From Bacteroidetes bacterium 43-93 (lineage in GTDB: Bacteria > Bacteroidota > Bacteroidia > Chitinophagales > Chitinophagaceae): 64,000 bases of DNA. A model generated the notes under the pieces. That model searched no databases. It worked only from the letters and a program-made list of their open reading frames with translations, and was not told the DNA's origin. Positions 31,864 to 42,779 of this stretch are shown here, one piece after another (position 1 is the stretch's first letter; every line of letters begins with the position of its first letter). The stretch spans positions 330,079 through 394,078 of the forward strand of contig MKUO01000007.1 of NCBI GenBank assembly GCA_001897855.1, given 5' to 3'. The translations under genes were made by a program, and so were the position numbers.

Positions 31864-33495
31864 ATGTTCAGGTATATAAAAAACGATTTTATAGCAGGAC
31901 TAATAGTCTTCCTCATTGCCCTTCCCCTATGCCTGGGTATTGCACTGGCATCAGGGGCACCATTATTCTCCGGTATTGTTGCCGGGATAATCGGTGGAAT
32001 TGTAATAGGCTCTCTCAGCAGATCGAGCCTTAGTGTAACCGGCCCCGCAGCAGGCCTTACCGCCATAGTATTAGTAGCCATTGGCGATCTTGGCGCATTT
32101 GATATCTTCCTTTGTTCGGTAATTGTGGCCGGCGCAGTTCAATTACTCCTTGGATTTCTTAAAGCCGGCAGTATAGCCAATTACTTTCCCGGAAGTGTTA
32201 TTGAAGGTATGCTTGCCGGTATTGGTATGACCATCATCATCAAACAATTGCCGGATGCAGTAGGCTATACCAAACAAAACCATGACCGCATGGTAGATGC
32301 GGATGATGGTTTCAGTATGGGCATTATTGATGATGCTTTAGCTCATATAGAGCCGGGTGCAGCAATCATTGCGCTTATAGGGCTTACCATACTCATCCTT
32401 TGGCAAACCAAGGCATTCAGCAAGATCAAAATAGTACCCGCCGGGGTGATTGTTGTATTGTCCGGGGTATTATTGAACTGGATATTCAGTACCGGAAGCC
32501 TATATCTTAATAATGCCCACCTGGTGAACCTGCCGGTTGCCGATAGCGTTGCAGGTTTTATCGGCCAGTTTACCTTTCCAGATGTGAAAGGGTTTGCCAA
32601 CCCAAAAGTATGGCAGACCGGTGTAGTAATAGCTGTAGTGGCATCTATAGAAACACTGCTATGTATAGAAGCTACCGATAAGCTGGACCCGCAAAAACGC
32701 TATACGCCAACTAACCACGAGCTAAAGGCACAAGGCATTGGTAATATAATAAGCGGGCTGATAGGAGGATTGCCTGTTACCTCTGTAATAGTGCGGTCAT
32801 CGGCAAATATCAATGCCGGTGCGAGGACTAAGCTATCGACCATTATACATGGGATATTATTACTGGGTTGTGTGGCAACAATACCTGTGTTGCTGAACCT
32901 GATACCAAAGGCATCATTGGCAGCCATCCTTATCTATACCGGGTATCGTTTGTGTAAACCTGCAGTATTTGTACACATGTGGAAGGAAGGCGGCGCTACT
33001 CAATTCATCCCGTTTGCTGCTACAGCTATTGCGGTAGTATCACTCGATCTGCTAAAAGGTGTGAGCATAGGGTTGGTGCTGAGTATATTCTTCATCTTAC
33101 GCCAAAACATGCGTATCCCTTATTACTTCCAGCGCAGCAGCTACAGCAATGGCGAATTGGTAAAGCTGACATTGGCGCAGGAGGTATCATTCCTGAACAA
33201 AGCAAGTATTAAAGAAACCCTGGAAAGGCTCCCCGGAAATACAACGGTGATAATCGATGCCAGCCATACGGAGTATATAGACTTTGACGTACTGGACCTG
33301 ATACGTGATTTTCAAAGCTCGAAAGCGCAGGATAAAAATATTAAACTATCGCTTGTAGGTTTTAAGAATACCTATAAAGTGCCACAGCCCAATAGCTCGT
33401 GGAATATAGAATCCGCGCTGGTGAATAATGCCGAGGTTCCTAAAAGAACCGCGGGAGGATACAGAAAACTATTAAAACAACTAACCGGGGCATAA
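31864..33495 (+). CDS. SulP family anion (bicarbonate/sulfate) transporter
   Basis: FIAGLIVFLIALPLCLGIALASGAPLFSGIVAGIIGG; C-terminal STAS-like domain. Confidence 0.92.
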   Translation: MFRYIKNDFIAGLIVFLIALPLCLGIALASGAPLFSGIVAGIIGGIVIGSLSRSSLSVTGPAAGLTAIVLVAIGDLGAFDIFLCSVIVAGAVQLLLGFLKAGSIANYFPGSVIEGMLAGIGMTIIIKQLPDAVGYTKQNHDRMVDADDGFSMGIIDDALAHIEPGAAIIALIGLTILILWQTKAFSKIKIVPAGVIVVLSGVLLNWIFSTGSLYLNNAHLVNLPVADSVAGFIGQFTFPDVKGFANPKVWQTGVVIAVVASIETLLCIEATDKLDPQKRYTPTNHELKAQGIGNIISGLIGGLPVTSVIVRSSANINAGARTKLSTIIHGILLLGCVATIPVLLNLIPKASLAAILIYTGYRLCKPAVFVHMWKEGGATQFIPFAATAIAVVSLDLLKGVSIGLVLSIFFILRQNMRIPYYFQRSSYSNGELVKLTLAQEVSFLNKASIKETLERLPGNTTVIIDASHTEYIDFDVLDLIRDFQSSKAQDKNIKLSLVGFKNTYKVPQPNSSWNIESALVNNAEVPKRTAGGYRKLLKQLTGA

Positions 33496-33519
33496 CTCCG
33501 GACAAAAAAATATTTTAAA

Positions 33520-34191
33520 ATGAAGACTTTAAATAAAGAAGAACGAAAAATGGTAGATCCTTATATGGCATTGCAGCTGCTAAGGAATGGTAATTTCAGG
33601 TTTATCAATAATCTGAAGGTGAACAGGGACCTGCTGGAGCAAGTGAATAAAACAAAAGATGACCAGTGGCCATTTGCAACCATATTAAGTTGCATGGATT
33701 CACGTACATCGGCAGAACTGGTATTTGACCAGGGCGTGGGTGATATCTTTAGTATCAGGATAGCCGGCAACATTGTATCAGAAGGGATACTGGGCTCGCT
33801 GGAATATGCTACCGGGGTAGTAGGATCTTGCCTGGTAGTAGTATTGGGACACACGGGCTGCGGCGCCATTAAAGCTGCCTGCGACCATGTGGAGCTCGGG
33901 CATATCACATCTATCATGGATAAGATACAGCCGGCTACATTGCAGGAGCAGACCATCCGGGAAGACCGCACAGGCAAAAACCCTGAATATGTTAATGCCG
34001 TAGCTAAATTAAATGTGAACAATTCTGTGAAAGAGATACTGGAACGTAGTAGTATTATAAAAAAACTGGTAGCAGAAGGCAAAGTAGGGATAGTGCCTGC
34101 AATGTATGATGTAGCTACCGGCAAAATAACCTTCTATGAAGAAGAAGGCATCATTAATACAGTAACTGCCGATAGTGAAATGGCAGCCTAA
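33520..34191 (+). CDS. beta-carbonic anhydrase
   Basis: CMDSRTSAELVFDQGVGDIFSIRIAGN; VLGHTGCGAIKAA. Confidence 0.93.
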   Translation: MKTLNKEERKMVDPYMALQLLRNGNFRFINNLKVNRDLLEQVNKTKDDQWPFATILSCMDSRTSAELVFDQGVGDIFSIRIAGNIVSEGILGSLEYATGVVGSCLVVVLGHTGCGAIKAACDHVELGHITSIMDKIQPATLQEQTIREDRTGKNPEYVNAVAKLNVNNSVKEILERSSIIKKLVAEGKVGIVPAMYDVATGKITFYEEEGIINTVTADSEMAA

Positions 34192-34229
34192 GATATAGGG
34201 TAAAAATACCTGTTGTAGTAGTCAGGTAG

Positions 34230-34260
34230 GGTCGTTGTTATCGTGCAACGACCTTTTTTA
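34230..34260 (+). terminator. hairpin with T-tract
   Basis: ggtcgttgttatcgtgcaacgacctttttta. Confidence 0.6.
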
Positions 34261-34358
34261 TTTCAGAAAAAGCAACTTTTTAGTAACTTTTGTGAGCGAT
34301 AGATTTTTATACTTTCATGGCATACTTTGCGGCATGATCATTATAAATACATATAGAT

Positions 34359-35342
34359 ATGGGAAATGTTATTAAGAAGATAGGTGTAATGACATCGGGT
34401 GGTGATAGCCCGGGGATGAATGCCGCTATCCGTGCGGTTGTGCGTACGGCAAAATATCATGGTATGGAAGTGTTTGGTATACACCGCGGATACCAGGGGA
34501 TGATAGAAGGGGAGATCAGGGAAATGGAAGCGAAAGACGTTGCGAACATCATACAACGAGGTGGCACTATTCTGAAAACGGCTCGCAGCAAAGCGTTTAT
34601 GACCACGGAAGGAATGGCGAAGGCATACGACCAACTACAGAAATATGGGATAGAAGGACTGGTGCTGATTGGGGGAGACGGAACATTCAGAGGTGCAGTT
34701 GAGTTTTTCAAACAATATACCATACCGGCTGTGGGGTTGCCCGGCACTATAGATAAAGACCTTGCAGGGACAGACTTTACGATAGGATTTGATACTGCCG
34801 TAAATACCGCTGTGGAAGCAATTGATAAGATCCGCGATACGGCGGAAGCACATGACCGGCTGTTTATAGTAGAAGTAATGGGACGCGATGCCGGTTATAT
34901 AGCCTTGCACAGTGGCATTGCCTGCGGCGCAGAAGATATTTTAATACCTGAAACGACGACCAATATTGACGATGTGCTGGAACGTATAGACAATGACGAA
35001 CGCCGCAAAAAAACGGTGCATATAATTGTAGTGGCAGAAGGGGACGAGTTTGGCGGTGCTAAAGAATTGCATGCCGCTGTCATACAAAGATTTCCGCAAC
35101 TGGATGTGCGTTCTGCAGTATTGGGGCATATACAAAGAGGCGGCAGCCCCAGCTGTGCAGACAGAATTCTTGCAAGCCGCCTGGGCCATGCCGCAGTATT
35201 GGCGTTAAGGGCCGGGCAAACGCAGGTGATGGCCGGCATCATCAATGGTAATATTGTATTCACGCCATTTGAGAATGCGGTAAAAGTAAATAGCTGCATG
35301 AGTATAGACATGTTGGATATGATAAGAGTACTGGCCGTTTAA
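34359..35342 (+). CDS. pfkA: 6-phosphofructokinase
   Basis: GVMTSGGDSPGMNAAIRAVVR; GLPGTIDKDLAGTDFTIGFDTA; LGHIQRGGSPSCADR. Confidence 0.95.
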   Translation: MGNVIKKIGVMTSGGDSPGMNAAIRAVVRTAKYHGMEVFGIHRGYQGMIEGEIREMEAKDVANIIQRGGTILKTARSKAFMTTEGMAKAYDQLQKYGIEGLVLIGGDGTFRGAVEFFKQYTIPAVGLPGTIDKDLAGTDFTIGFDTAVNTAVEAIDKIRDTAEAHDRLFIVEVMGRDAGYIALHSGIACGAEDILIPETTTNIDDVLERIDNDERRKKTVHIIVVAEGDEFGGAKELHAAVIQRFPQLDVRSAVLGHIQRGGSPSCADRILASRLGHAAVLALRAGQTQVMAGIINGNIVFTPFENAVKVNSCMSIDMLDMIRVLAV

Positions 35343-35364
35343 TTTGACATTTTAAAGAAGATAA

Positions 35365-36396
35365 GTGCGCTCATTGATATTATTCCTGTGCCTTAGCTGC
35401 ATTGTTGCCGGCTGTGATGCACAGCATAAAGAACCACCGCCTGTAAGGCAAAAGGCAGCTTCTGTATACCCGGTAGCTTTTTATAACGTAGAAAACCTGT
35501 TTGATACAGAGGATGATCCTGAAACGGATGACGATGAATTTACGCCCAATGGGCCCATGCGGTACACCAACGAAATATACAGGAAGAAGCTGCACAACAT
35601 AGCAACCGTGTTACAAGTATTGGGTGATAAAAAAAATAAAGAAGGAATTGCCTTGCTTGGAATGGCGGAAGTAGAAAATGACAGAGTATTAAATGATCTG
35701 CTCTCTCAGCCCGAAATAAAAGATAGGGGCTATAGGTACGTTTGGTATGATAGTAATGATCCGCGAGGTATCGATGTAGCATTGGTTTACAACCCCGCAT
35801 ATTTTACGGTCATCAGCTCTAAGCCCTTGCATGTGGGGCTGGAGCACATGGGTGGTAAAGAAGGTACGCGAGATGTGCTCTATGTTATAGGCCGCATAGG
35901 TAATGATACAGTGCATGTATTTGTAAATCACTGGCCATCGCGCAGGGAAGGCCTGGCCGAGACCATGGAGAAAAGAGCAGTAGCAGCAGAAACGAATCGC
36001 CGGCAAATAGACCATATTTTAAGCGTACAACCTAATGCACGGATCATTGTGATGGGCGATATGAATGATAACCCGATGAACGAGAGCATTACACAAGTAC
36101 TGGGCGCAACAGAAGATAAAAATGGCAAGCTGTACGATCCTTGGGGAGCGTTTCTGAGATCAGGAAAGGGGACAGAGATATTTCAGCATCATTGGAACCT
36201 GTTTGACCAGGTAATAGTGTCTGCGGGATTGCTGCACAACGGACTGCACTATGAAGGCGCTGATATCGAAGACCGGGATTTTATGAAGCTGCAATATGGT
36301 AAGCTGCAAGGCTACCCTAAACGATCTTTCCGCGGAACATATTGGAGTAATGGTTACAGCGACCACTTCCCGGTGGTGATATACCTGGTTAAATAA
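35365..36396 (+). CDS. endonuclease/exonuclease/phosphatase family protein (lipoprotein-like)
   Basis: VAFYNVENLFDTEDDPE...FVNHWPSRREG...GDMNDNPMN...YSDHFPV. Confidence 0.9.
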   Translation: MRSLILFLCLSCIVAGCDAQHKEPPPVRQKAASVYPVAFYNVENLFDTEDDPETDDDEFTPNGPMRYTNEIYRKKLHNIATVLQVLGDKKNKEGIALLGMAEVENDRVLNDLLSQPEIKDRGYRYVWYDSNDPRGIDVALVYNPAYFTVISSKPLHVGLEHMGGKEGTRDVLYVIGRIGNDTVHVFVNHWPSRREGLAETMEKRAVAAETNRRQIDHILSVQPNARIIVMGDMNDNPMNESITQVLGATEDKNGKLYDPWGAFLRSGKGTEIFQHHWNLFDQVIVSAGLLHNGLHYEGADIEDRDFMKLQYGKLQGYPKRSFRGTYWSNGYSDHFPVVIYLVK

Positions 36397-36464
36397 GGTA
36401 TAGCTATAGGACGATAAGCCGCGCTAAGCAGGCGTCCTGTAATTTTGCATCAAACACAAGAAGA

Positions 36465-37172
36465 ATGAAGGTAGATATATGGAGTGATGTGATGTGCCCG
36501 TTTTGTTACATCGGCAAAAGGAAATTTGAAGCGGCGTTACAACAATTTCCTGCAAAAGATAAGATTGAAGTGGAATGGCACAGCTTTCAGCTGGATCCTG
36601 AAATGAAGGCAATGCCCGGTAAAGATATTTATAGTTACCTGGCAGAAAGAAAAGGGCAAAACCTTGAATGGAGCAAACAAGTGCATCAGCAGGTAACGGC
36701 TATGGCTGCTGACGCGGGATTGGAATATAATTTTGATAAAGCAGTGATCAATAATTCTTTTGATGCACACAGGCTGATGCAATTTGCTAAAACGCACGGA
36801 CTAGGTGATGCGGTGGAGGAAAGCCTTTTCAAAGCATATTTTACAGAAGGTAAAGATATTGGCGATCACCAGGTATTAGTTGATATAGCAGCCTCTATAG
36901 GTTTGGATAGGCAGGAAGCAGCGTCGATGCTTGAAAATGGAGGCTATGAAAATGCTGTTGCAGCAGACATAGATACCGCCGCACAAATAGGTATCAACGG
37001 TGTTCCGTTTTTTGTACTGGATGATAAATATGCGGTATCTGGTGCGCAGCCATCCGAAACATTTCTAACGGCCCTCAACCGGGCGTGGGATGAGCACAGT
37101 AAGACTAAGATACAGTTGCAGGATATGAATGCAGTAGATGGGCCCGTCTGTGGCCCGGATGGGAATTGCTAA
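36465..37172 (+). CDS. DsbA family oxidoreductase (FrnE-like)
   Basis: VDIWSDVMCPFCYIGKRKFEAAL; GINGVPFFVLDDKYAVSGAQ. Confidence 0.92.
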   Translation: MKVDIWSDVMCPFCYIGKRKFEAALQQFPAKDKIEVEWHSFQLDPEMKAMPGKDIYSYLAERKGQNLEWSKQVHQQVTAMAADAGLEYNFDKAVINNSFDAHRLMQFAKTHGLGDAVEESLFKAYFTEGKDIGDHQVLVDIAASIGLDRQEAASMLENGGYENAVAADIDTAAQIGINGVPFFVLDDKYAVSGAQPSETFLTALNRAWDEHSKTKIQLQDMNAVDGPVCGPDGNC

Positions 37173-37191
37173 ATAGATTTTTATAAAAATG

Positions 37192-37226
37192 AAAAGTGCG
37201 CCATGGTCAACAGCGCACTTTTTTAT
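37192..37226 (+). terminator. hairpin with T-tract
   Basis: aaaagtgcgccatggtcaacagcgcacttttttattt. Confidence 0.6.
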
Positions 37227-37270
37227 TTAACCAAAACGAGGCATGCCCCGTAAAGATTAACTTCCTTTTT

Positions 37271-37489
37271 CTACCTGTTACGGCCAGGTGATTGTTGAGA
37301 TGGTTTACCACTGCGATTTTCGTTTTCGCTACCCAGGTCCATATCTTCATTTAAGTCCTGGTCCAGATCCTGGCTGCGACCTGTTCCTGTGTTAGTGCCG
37401 CTACGTTGGTTTTGATCCAGTTCTGTATTCCTGGAACCTGCTTGTTGTGTCCTTTCGTCGTTTTGTGACTGATTTTGTTGATTTTTCAT
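37271..37489 (-). CDS. hypothetical small hydrophilic Asn/Gln-rich protein
   Basis: 72 aa ORF, low complexity. Confidence 0.4.
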   Translation of the reverse strand: MKNQQNQSQNDERTQQAGSRNTELDQNQRSGTNTGTGRSQDLDQDLNEDMDLGSENENRSGKPSQQSPGRNR

Positions 37490-37994
37490 GACTGTTTTTT
37501 TGTTCTAGAGGTTAAAAAATATATGCCAGCATGGAGCGGGACAGAGCGCCAAAACACAAAGCGCGAGAAAACAAGCAGTTATGTTTTTCTGGATCTGACG
37601 AGTGTTGGGTTTGGGTTGAAACATTTGTAGTGGTAGTTCTACGAAAGAAATCAACAATAGGACAAATCAGGCAACTTAAAGGCTATGCAATATAGATTTT
37701 ATCACTCGATCATAATTTGCATCAATAACATTGATTATTCATTACATGCCATTATTGTTATGATAGCTATTTGAAGATGAATAAGTTTAGCTGCTATAAC
37801 GTAACTCAGTGCTATAGCCAGTTAACTTAGCAAAGAAACCCAACATACATGTAACCTTTACGTCGGGCTGATTTTGGCACAACAGTTTACAAGCGAAGAG
37901 CGCACGTTTGTTTAAAATTCAAGAGGGCGAGGAGTTAAATTTTTAACTTTTCAGGGGTTTATTAGTACTTTGCGCCCAAAATAACGACCGATAG

Positions 37995-38741
37995 ATGAAA
38001 CTGTTGGAAAACAAGGTAGCCTTAATCACCGGGGCGAGCCGCGGCATAGGAGAGGCGATTGCCATAAAATTTGCAGAAAATGGGGCAAATGTGGCATTTA
38101 CTTACTTATCATCAGATGAAAAGGCAAAAGCTTTAGAGGATAAGCTTTCCGCGTTTGGCATTAAAGCAAAAGCGTATAAATGCGACGCCGGGGACTATGC
38201 GGCTACAGAACAGCTGGCAAATGATGTAGTGAAGGAGTTTGGAGGAATTGACATTTGCGTAAACAACGCGGGTATATCAAAAGATAACCTGTTGCTGCGC
38301 CTGACACCCGATCAATGGGACGATGTAATGCAAGCCAATCTGAAATCTGTATATAATCTTACCCGCCAGGTGATCAGGCCTATGATGAAGGCACGCTCCG
38401 GCAGCATCATCAACATGAGTAGTATAGTTGGTGTAGAGGGTAATGGTGGCCAAAGCAGTTATGCAGCTTCTAAAGCAGGCATTATAGGATTCACAAAATC
38501 TATAGCACAGGAGATGGGCAGCAGGAATATACGCTGTAATGCGATAGCTCCCGGCTTCATAGAAACCGATATGACCCATTACCTGAAAGACGGTGGTGCG
38601 GAAAAATGGTTTGAAAAAATACCATTGGCAAGATTCGGCAAACCGGAAGAAATAGCCGGCGTAGCCCTGTTCCTGGCAAGTGATCTGAGCAGCTATGTGA
38701 GCGGCCAGGTGATCAATGCTTGTGGTGGCATGAGCACTTAA
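37995..38741 (+). CDS. fabG: 3-oxoacyl-ACP reductase FabG
   Basis: ALITGASRGIGEAIAIKFAENGANV; NNAGISKDNLLLRL; SYAASKAGIIGFTKS. Confidence 0.92.
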   Translation: MKLLENKVALITGASRGIGEAIAIKFAENGANVAFTYLSSDEKAKALEDKLSAFGIKAKAYKCDAGDYAATEQLANDVVKEFGGIDICVNNAGISKDNLLLRLTPDQWDDVMQANLKSVYNLTRQVIRPMMKARSGSIINMSSIVGVEGNGGQSSYAASKAGIIGFTKSIAQEMGSRNIRCNAIAPGFIETDMTHYLKDGGAEKWFEKIPLARFGKPEEIAGVALFLASDLSSYVSGQVINACGGMST

Positions 38742-38823
38742 TAAATGCTGGATAGTAGATTATATATTTAAGTTATATTAATTTTAACAAAATACCCTAT
38801 ACACTATTTATTTCCTAAACATC

Positions 38824-38831
38824 TAACTTTG
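38824..38831 (+). promoter_or_regulatory. Bacteroidetes-type -7 element upstream of fabH
   Basis: TAACTTTG upstream of ATG 38851. Confidence 0.4.
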
Positions 38832-38850
38832 CATCCATAAATAAATTTTA

Positions 38851-39849
38851 ATGCAGAAGATACAAGCTGCTATTACAGCAGTAGGAGGGTATGTACCTGA
38901 CTATATATTGACGAATTCAGAGCTTGAAAAGATCGTAGATACTACAGACGAATGGATCACCACCCGCACCGGTATTAAAGAGCGCAGGATATTGAAGGGC
39001 GAAGGTTTGGGGTCTTCTGATATTGCAGTAGAGGCAGTAAAAGAACTGCTGAAAAAACGTAAGATCGGGGCTGAAGAAATAGACCTGCTCATTTGTGCTA
39101 CAACAACACCAGATCTCCAGTTTCCCGCTACAGCCAATATTATCTCGGATAAAGCAGGATTATCGAATGCTTTTGGTTTTGATATTAATGCCGCATGCAG
39201 CGGCTTTTTATTTGCCCTGAATACCGGCGCACAGTTTATTGAAACAGGTAAGTATAAAAAGGTAATAGTAGTGGGTGTAGATAAGATGAGCTCTATACTG
39301 AACTATGAAGACCGCGCAACCTGTATCATCTTTGGCGATGGCGGCGGTGCCGTGTTATTAGAACCTAATAACGAAGGATATGGCATTGTAGATAGTGTTT
39401 TGAAAAGTGACGGCTCGGGACGTGTACACCTGCACCAGAAGGCAGGTGGTTCCGTAAAGCCGGCTACTGTAGAAACGGTAATGAATAAAGAACATTTTGT
39501 GTACCAGGAAGGGCAGACCGTATTCAAATTCGCAGTTAAGAATATGGCTGATGTAGCGGCACAGATCATGGAACGTAACAACCTTACGGCCGAAAGTGTA
39601 GCATGGCTGGTGCCGCACCAGGCCAACAAGCGTATTATTGCAGCAACATCAGACAGGATGGGACTGCCGGAAGAAAAAGTAATGCTGAATATTGAGCGCT
39701 ATGGCAATACTACTAACGGTACTTTACCTTTGTGCCTGTGGGAGTATGAAAAGCAACTGAAGAAAGGGGACAATATAGTATTGGCAGCATTCGGCGGAGG
39801 TTTTACATGGGGCGCTACCTATATAAAATGGGCATACGATACCAACTAA
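38851..39849 (+). CDS. fabH: beta-ketoacyl-ACP synthase III
   Basis: [45 protein letters not shown]. Confidence 0.95.
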   Translation: MQKIQAAITAVGGYVPDYILTNSELEKIVDTTDEWITTRTGIKERRILKGEGLGSSDIAVEAVKELLKKRKIGAEEIDLLICATTTPDLQFPATANIISDKAGLSNAFGFDINAACSGFLFALNTGAQFIETGKYKKVIVVGVDKMSSILNYEDRATCIIFGDGGGAVLLEPNNEGYGIVDSVLKSDGSGRVHLHQKAGGSVKPATVETVMNKEHFVYQEGQTVFKFAVKNMADVAAQIMERNNLTAESVAWLVPHQANKRIIAATSDRMGLPEEKVMLNIERYGNTTNGTLPLCLWEYEKQLKKGDNIVLAAFGGGFTWGATYIKWAYDTN

Positions 39850-39868
39850 GTGTTATTGAAATAATTGG

Positions 39869-39899
39869 AAGGCCTGCTAACATAGCGGGCCTTTTTTTA
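39869..39899 (+). terminator. hairpin with T-tract
   Basis: aaggcctgctaacatagcgggccttttttta. Confidence 0.6.
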
Positions 39900-40247
39900 T
39901 TGCGTATCCGGGTCAATTCGGTATTTATCAGCCAGGGTTTTGGGCGCTACTGTGCAATAAGCTACGGTAAGGATGTCTTTAAGCATTTCTTTGCGCACCT
40001 TTGGCAGAAACACATGTGTCCACCCATGGCTACCCCATTTATTTGGTACCGGGGCAATAACATCGTTATCGAAACTACAGAACACATTTTGATCGAGTGG
40101 TGTTAGCTTTACCGTCATTCGTTTTTCCTGCTCGTTCATGGTAGCAAATACCTTTTTGATTCGAAAAGAAGTAAGATCGAAATGCGGGGCTTCCGTTACA
40201 CCTTCAAATGATAAAGCAATTTCCCGGGCTGTTTTCGTGGTAACCAT
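39897..40247 (-). CDS. MmcQ/YjbR family protein
   Basis: AREIALSFEGVTEAPHFDLTSFRIKKVFATM...WGSHGWTHVFL. Confidence 0.8.
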   Translation of the reverse strand: MVTTKTAREIALSFEGVTEAPHFDLTSFRIKKVFATMNEQEKRMTVKLTPLDQNVFCSFDNDVIAPVPNKWGSHGWTHVFLPKVRKEMLKDILTVAYCTVAPKTLADKYRIDPDTQ

Positions 40248-40321
40248 AATTAAAGATAGCGATTAAGAAAGTCGCCATTAAACTTTGATAACTTTATCAG
40301 GTTAAAATAGGAAAGACAGAA

Positions 40322-41632
40322 ATGAAAATAATGCTACATGTTATTCTTTCAGCGTTGCTATTCTTGTGCATTACAGCACAGGCACAGGTTTCTTATTTCC
40401 CGCCCAAATTGGGAACCACGTGGGATACATTAAGCCCGGCCTCGCAGGGATGGTGCCCGGACAGGATAGATTCCTTATACAATTACCTGGATCAAAAAAG
40501 TACAGATGCTTTTATAGTATTAATAGACGGCAAAATAGTTTTAGAGAAATACTTCGGTACTTATACCCGTGACTCTGTGCATTACTGGGCATCGGCAGGT
40601 AAGAGCCTGACATCTATGATGGTGGGTATAGCGCAGGAAAGAGGCTTGCTGGATATTAATAATCCCGCATCTCAATACCTTGGTACGGGATGGACCAGCG
40701 AAACGACTGCTAAAGAAAACCTGGTAACAGTGAGGCATTTGCTTACTATGAATAGTGGGCTGGATGACACACCAACGGGTGGATGTACCAACGAAGATAC
40801 CACACCCGTTTGCCTGCAGTATAAAGCTGATGCAGGCACCCGATGGGCTTATCATACAGGTGCCTATCGCAAGCTGGAATCAATAGTGAGTGAAGTAAAC
40901 GGGACTACCTATACATCTGCTACTAATTCGTTTATTGGCAGCCACATTGGTATGGTAGGACTGTGGTATAATGGGGTATATTATAGCAATGCGCGATCGA
41001 TGGCGCGTTTTGGTTTGCTGATGCTCAATAAAGGCGTTTGGGACAACGATACGGTATTACACGATACCGCCTACTATAACGCGATGATCCATACATCACA
41101 GACGTTCAATCTGTCTTACGGTTATTTGTGGTGGCTGAATGGTAAAGCATCGTGCATGTTGCCACAAACACAGCTGGTATTTCCCGGGGCTATTGTACCC
41201 AATGCTCCTGCAGATATGTTTTGTGCGCTTGGTAAAAATGATCAGAAGATTTACGTGGTGCCCAGCCGGAAAATGGTGGTAATACGCCAGGGAGAAACAT
41301 CAGGTACGCCTTTATTAGCGCTTTCCTCCTTTGACAACGAGGTTTGGCGATATATAGATAGCTTGCCTTGTGTTACTACAAATATTGCAGAAGTGAAGCA
41401 AGATCATGTGATCAGGGTATTCCCTAATCCTGCAAAAGATGAATTGCATATAGTATCTGACGGCCCCTTAGGCAGCATTGTGGTTTATAATGCAATGGGC
41501 AGCAGGGTTATGAAATATGATAGTAATACAGGCACTGCAAGTTCTGTAACCTTGCAGGTACAATATCTGCCGCGAGGTTTATACCTGCTACAATCAGGTA
41601 ATGGCTTCAGCCATAAATTCTATAAAGAGTAA
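40322..41632 (+). CDS. beta-lactamase-class serine hydrolase with T9SS sorting domain
   Basis: HYWASAGKSLTSMMVGIA (SxxK); C-terminal VIRVFPNPAKDELHIVS. Confidence 0.88.
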   Translation: MKIMLHVILSALLFLCITAQAQVSYFPPKLGTTWDTLSPASQGWCPDRIDSLYNYLDQKSTDAFIVLIDGKIVLEKYFGTYTRDSVHYWASAGKSLTSMMVGIAQERGLLDINNPASQYLGTGWTSETTAKENLVTVRHLLTMNSGLDDTPTGGCTNEDTTPVCLQYKADAGTRWAYHTGAYRKLESIVSEVNGTTYTSATNSFIGSHIGMVGLWYNGVYYSNARSMARFGLLMLNKGVWDNDTVLHDTAYYNAMIHTSQTFNLSYGYLWWLNGKASCMLPQTQLVFPGAIVPNAPADMFCALGKNDQKIYVVPSRKMVVIRQGETSGTPLLALSSFDNEVWRYIDSLPCVTTNIAEVKQDHVIRVFPNPAKDELHIVSDGPLGSIVVYNAMGSRVMKYDSNTGTASSVTLQVQYLPRGLYLLQSGNGFSHKFYKE

Positions 41633-41636
41633 CAGT

Positions 41637-42683
41637 CTATTGCGATACTTCGTGATCTACATTGGCTAACTGGCCACAAGCAGCATCGATATCTTTACCA
41701 CGACTGCGACGGAGGCGGGCATTAACACGCTTACTTTCCAGGTAGCGCATAAATGACTCAGTCACGTCATCTTCCGGTTTTGTAAAGTCAGCTTTATCAA
41801 TAGTATTATACTCGATGATGTTTACAAGATCTACCGGTACGCGCCTGTAAAGCTTCACCAGTTCATCAGCATCCTTTGCGCTATCGTTGAAGTTCTTGAA
41901 CAGGATGTATTCAAAAGTGATCTCGTTCTTAGTCTTCTGATAAAAATAGTTTAGCGCATCTACCAGTTCATCAAGGTTGCTGGTCTCGTTGATGGGCATG
42001 ATCTTATCGCGCTTGGTATCATTGGCAGCGTGCAGCGACAATGCCAGTTTGAAACGAACACCATCATCGCCCAGCTGGCGTATCATTTTAGAAATGCCGG
42101 CTGTAGAAACGGTAATACGGCGGGGGCTCATACCCAGGCAATCGGGCGATGTGATCTTGTCTATTGCCTTCAGTACATTTTTATAGTTCAGCAAAGGTTC
42201 GCCCATACCCATGAACACGATATTAGTGACCGGTTTGCCATAGTGTTGTAATGATTGCTCATTGGCCAGCGTAACCTCATCTACGATCTCGTCAAAATCC
42301 ATATTGCGCTTGCGCGGTAGAAAACCGGTAGCGCAAAACTTGCAGGCAAGGGAGCAACCTACCTGGCTGGAAACGCATACCGTCATCCTTTTTTCTGTAG
42401 GGATCAGTACACTTTCAACAAAATGGCCATCGTGCAGTTGTAGCCTGTTTTTGATGGTGCCATCGCTGCTAAACTGGCTATGATGGACCCTAACCTTAGG
42501 AATAGTAAATTGTTCAGACAGCTTATCCCTCAACGCCTTAGACAAATTGGTCATTTGCGAAAAATCCCCAACATGTTTCTGCCAAATCCACTCATACACC
42601 TGTTTTGCCCTGAATTTTGACTCACCCCATTCCTTAAACAGGGCTTCCAGGTCTTGCAGGCTGCTGTTCCTGATATTTTTCAT
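41637..42683 (-). CDS. rlmN: 23S rRNA (adenine-2503-C2)-methyltransferase RlmN
   Basis: SSQVGCSLACKFCATGFLPRKRNM; NIVFMGMGEPLLNY. Confidence 0.95.
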   Translation of the reverse strand: MKNIRNSSLQDLEALFKEWGESKFRAKQVYEWIWQKHVGDFSQMTNLSKALRDKLSEQFTIPKVRVHHSQFSSDGTIKNRLQLHDGHFVESVLIPTEKRMTVCVSSQVGCSLACKFCATGFLPRKRNMDFDEIVDEVTLANEQSLQHYGKPVTNIVFMGMGEPLLNYKNVLKAIDKITSPDCLGMSPRRITVSTAGISKMIRQLGDDGVRFKLALSLHAANDTKRDKIMPINETSNLDELVDALNYFYQKTKNEITFEYILFKNFNDSAKDADELVKLYRRVPVDLVNIIEYNTIDKADFTKPEDDVTESFMRYLESKRVNARLRRSRGKDIDAACGQLANVDHEVSQ

Positions 42684-42779
42684 CGTGCAAAGGTACGCCC
42701 ACTATCTCATATAGAATATGGTATTATGAAAAGATTAAACCTATATAGGAATTATACATCTTAAATAAATTTTTATATT

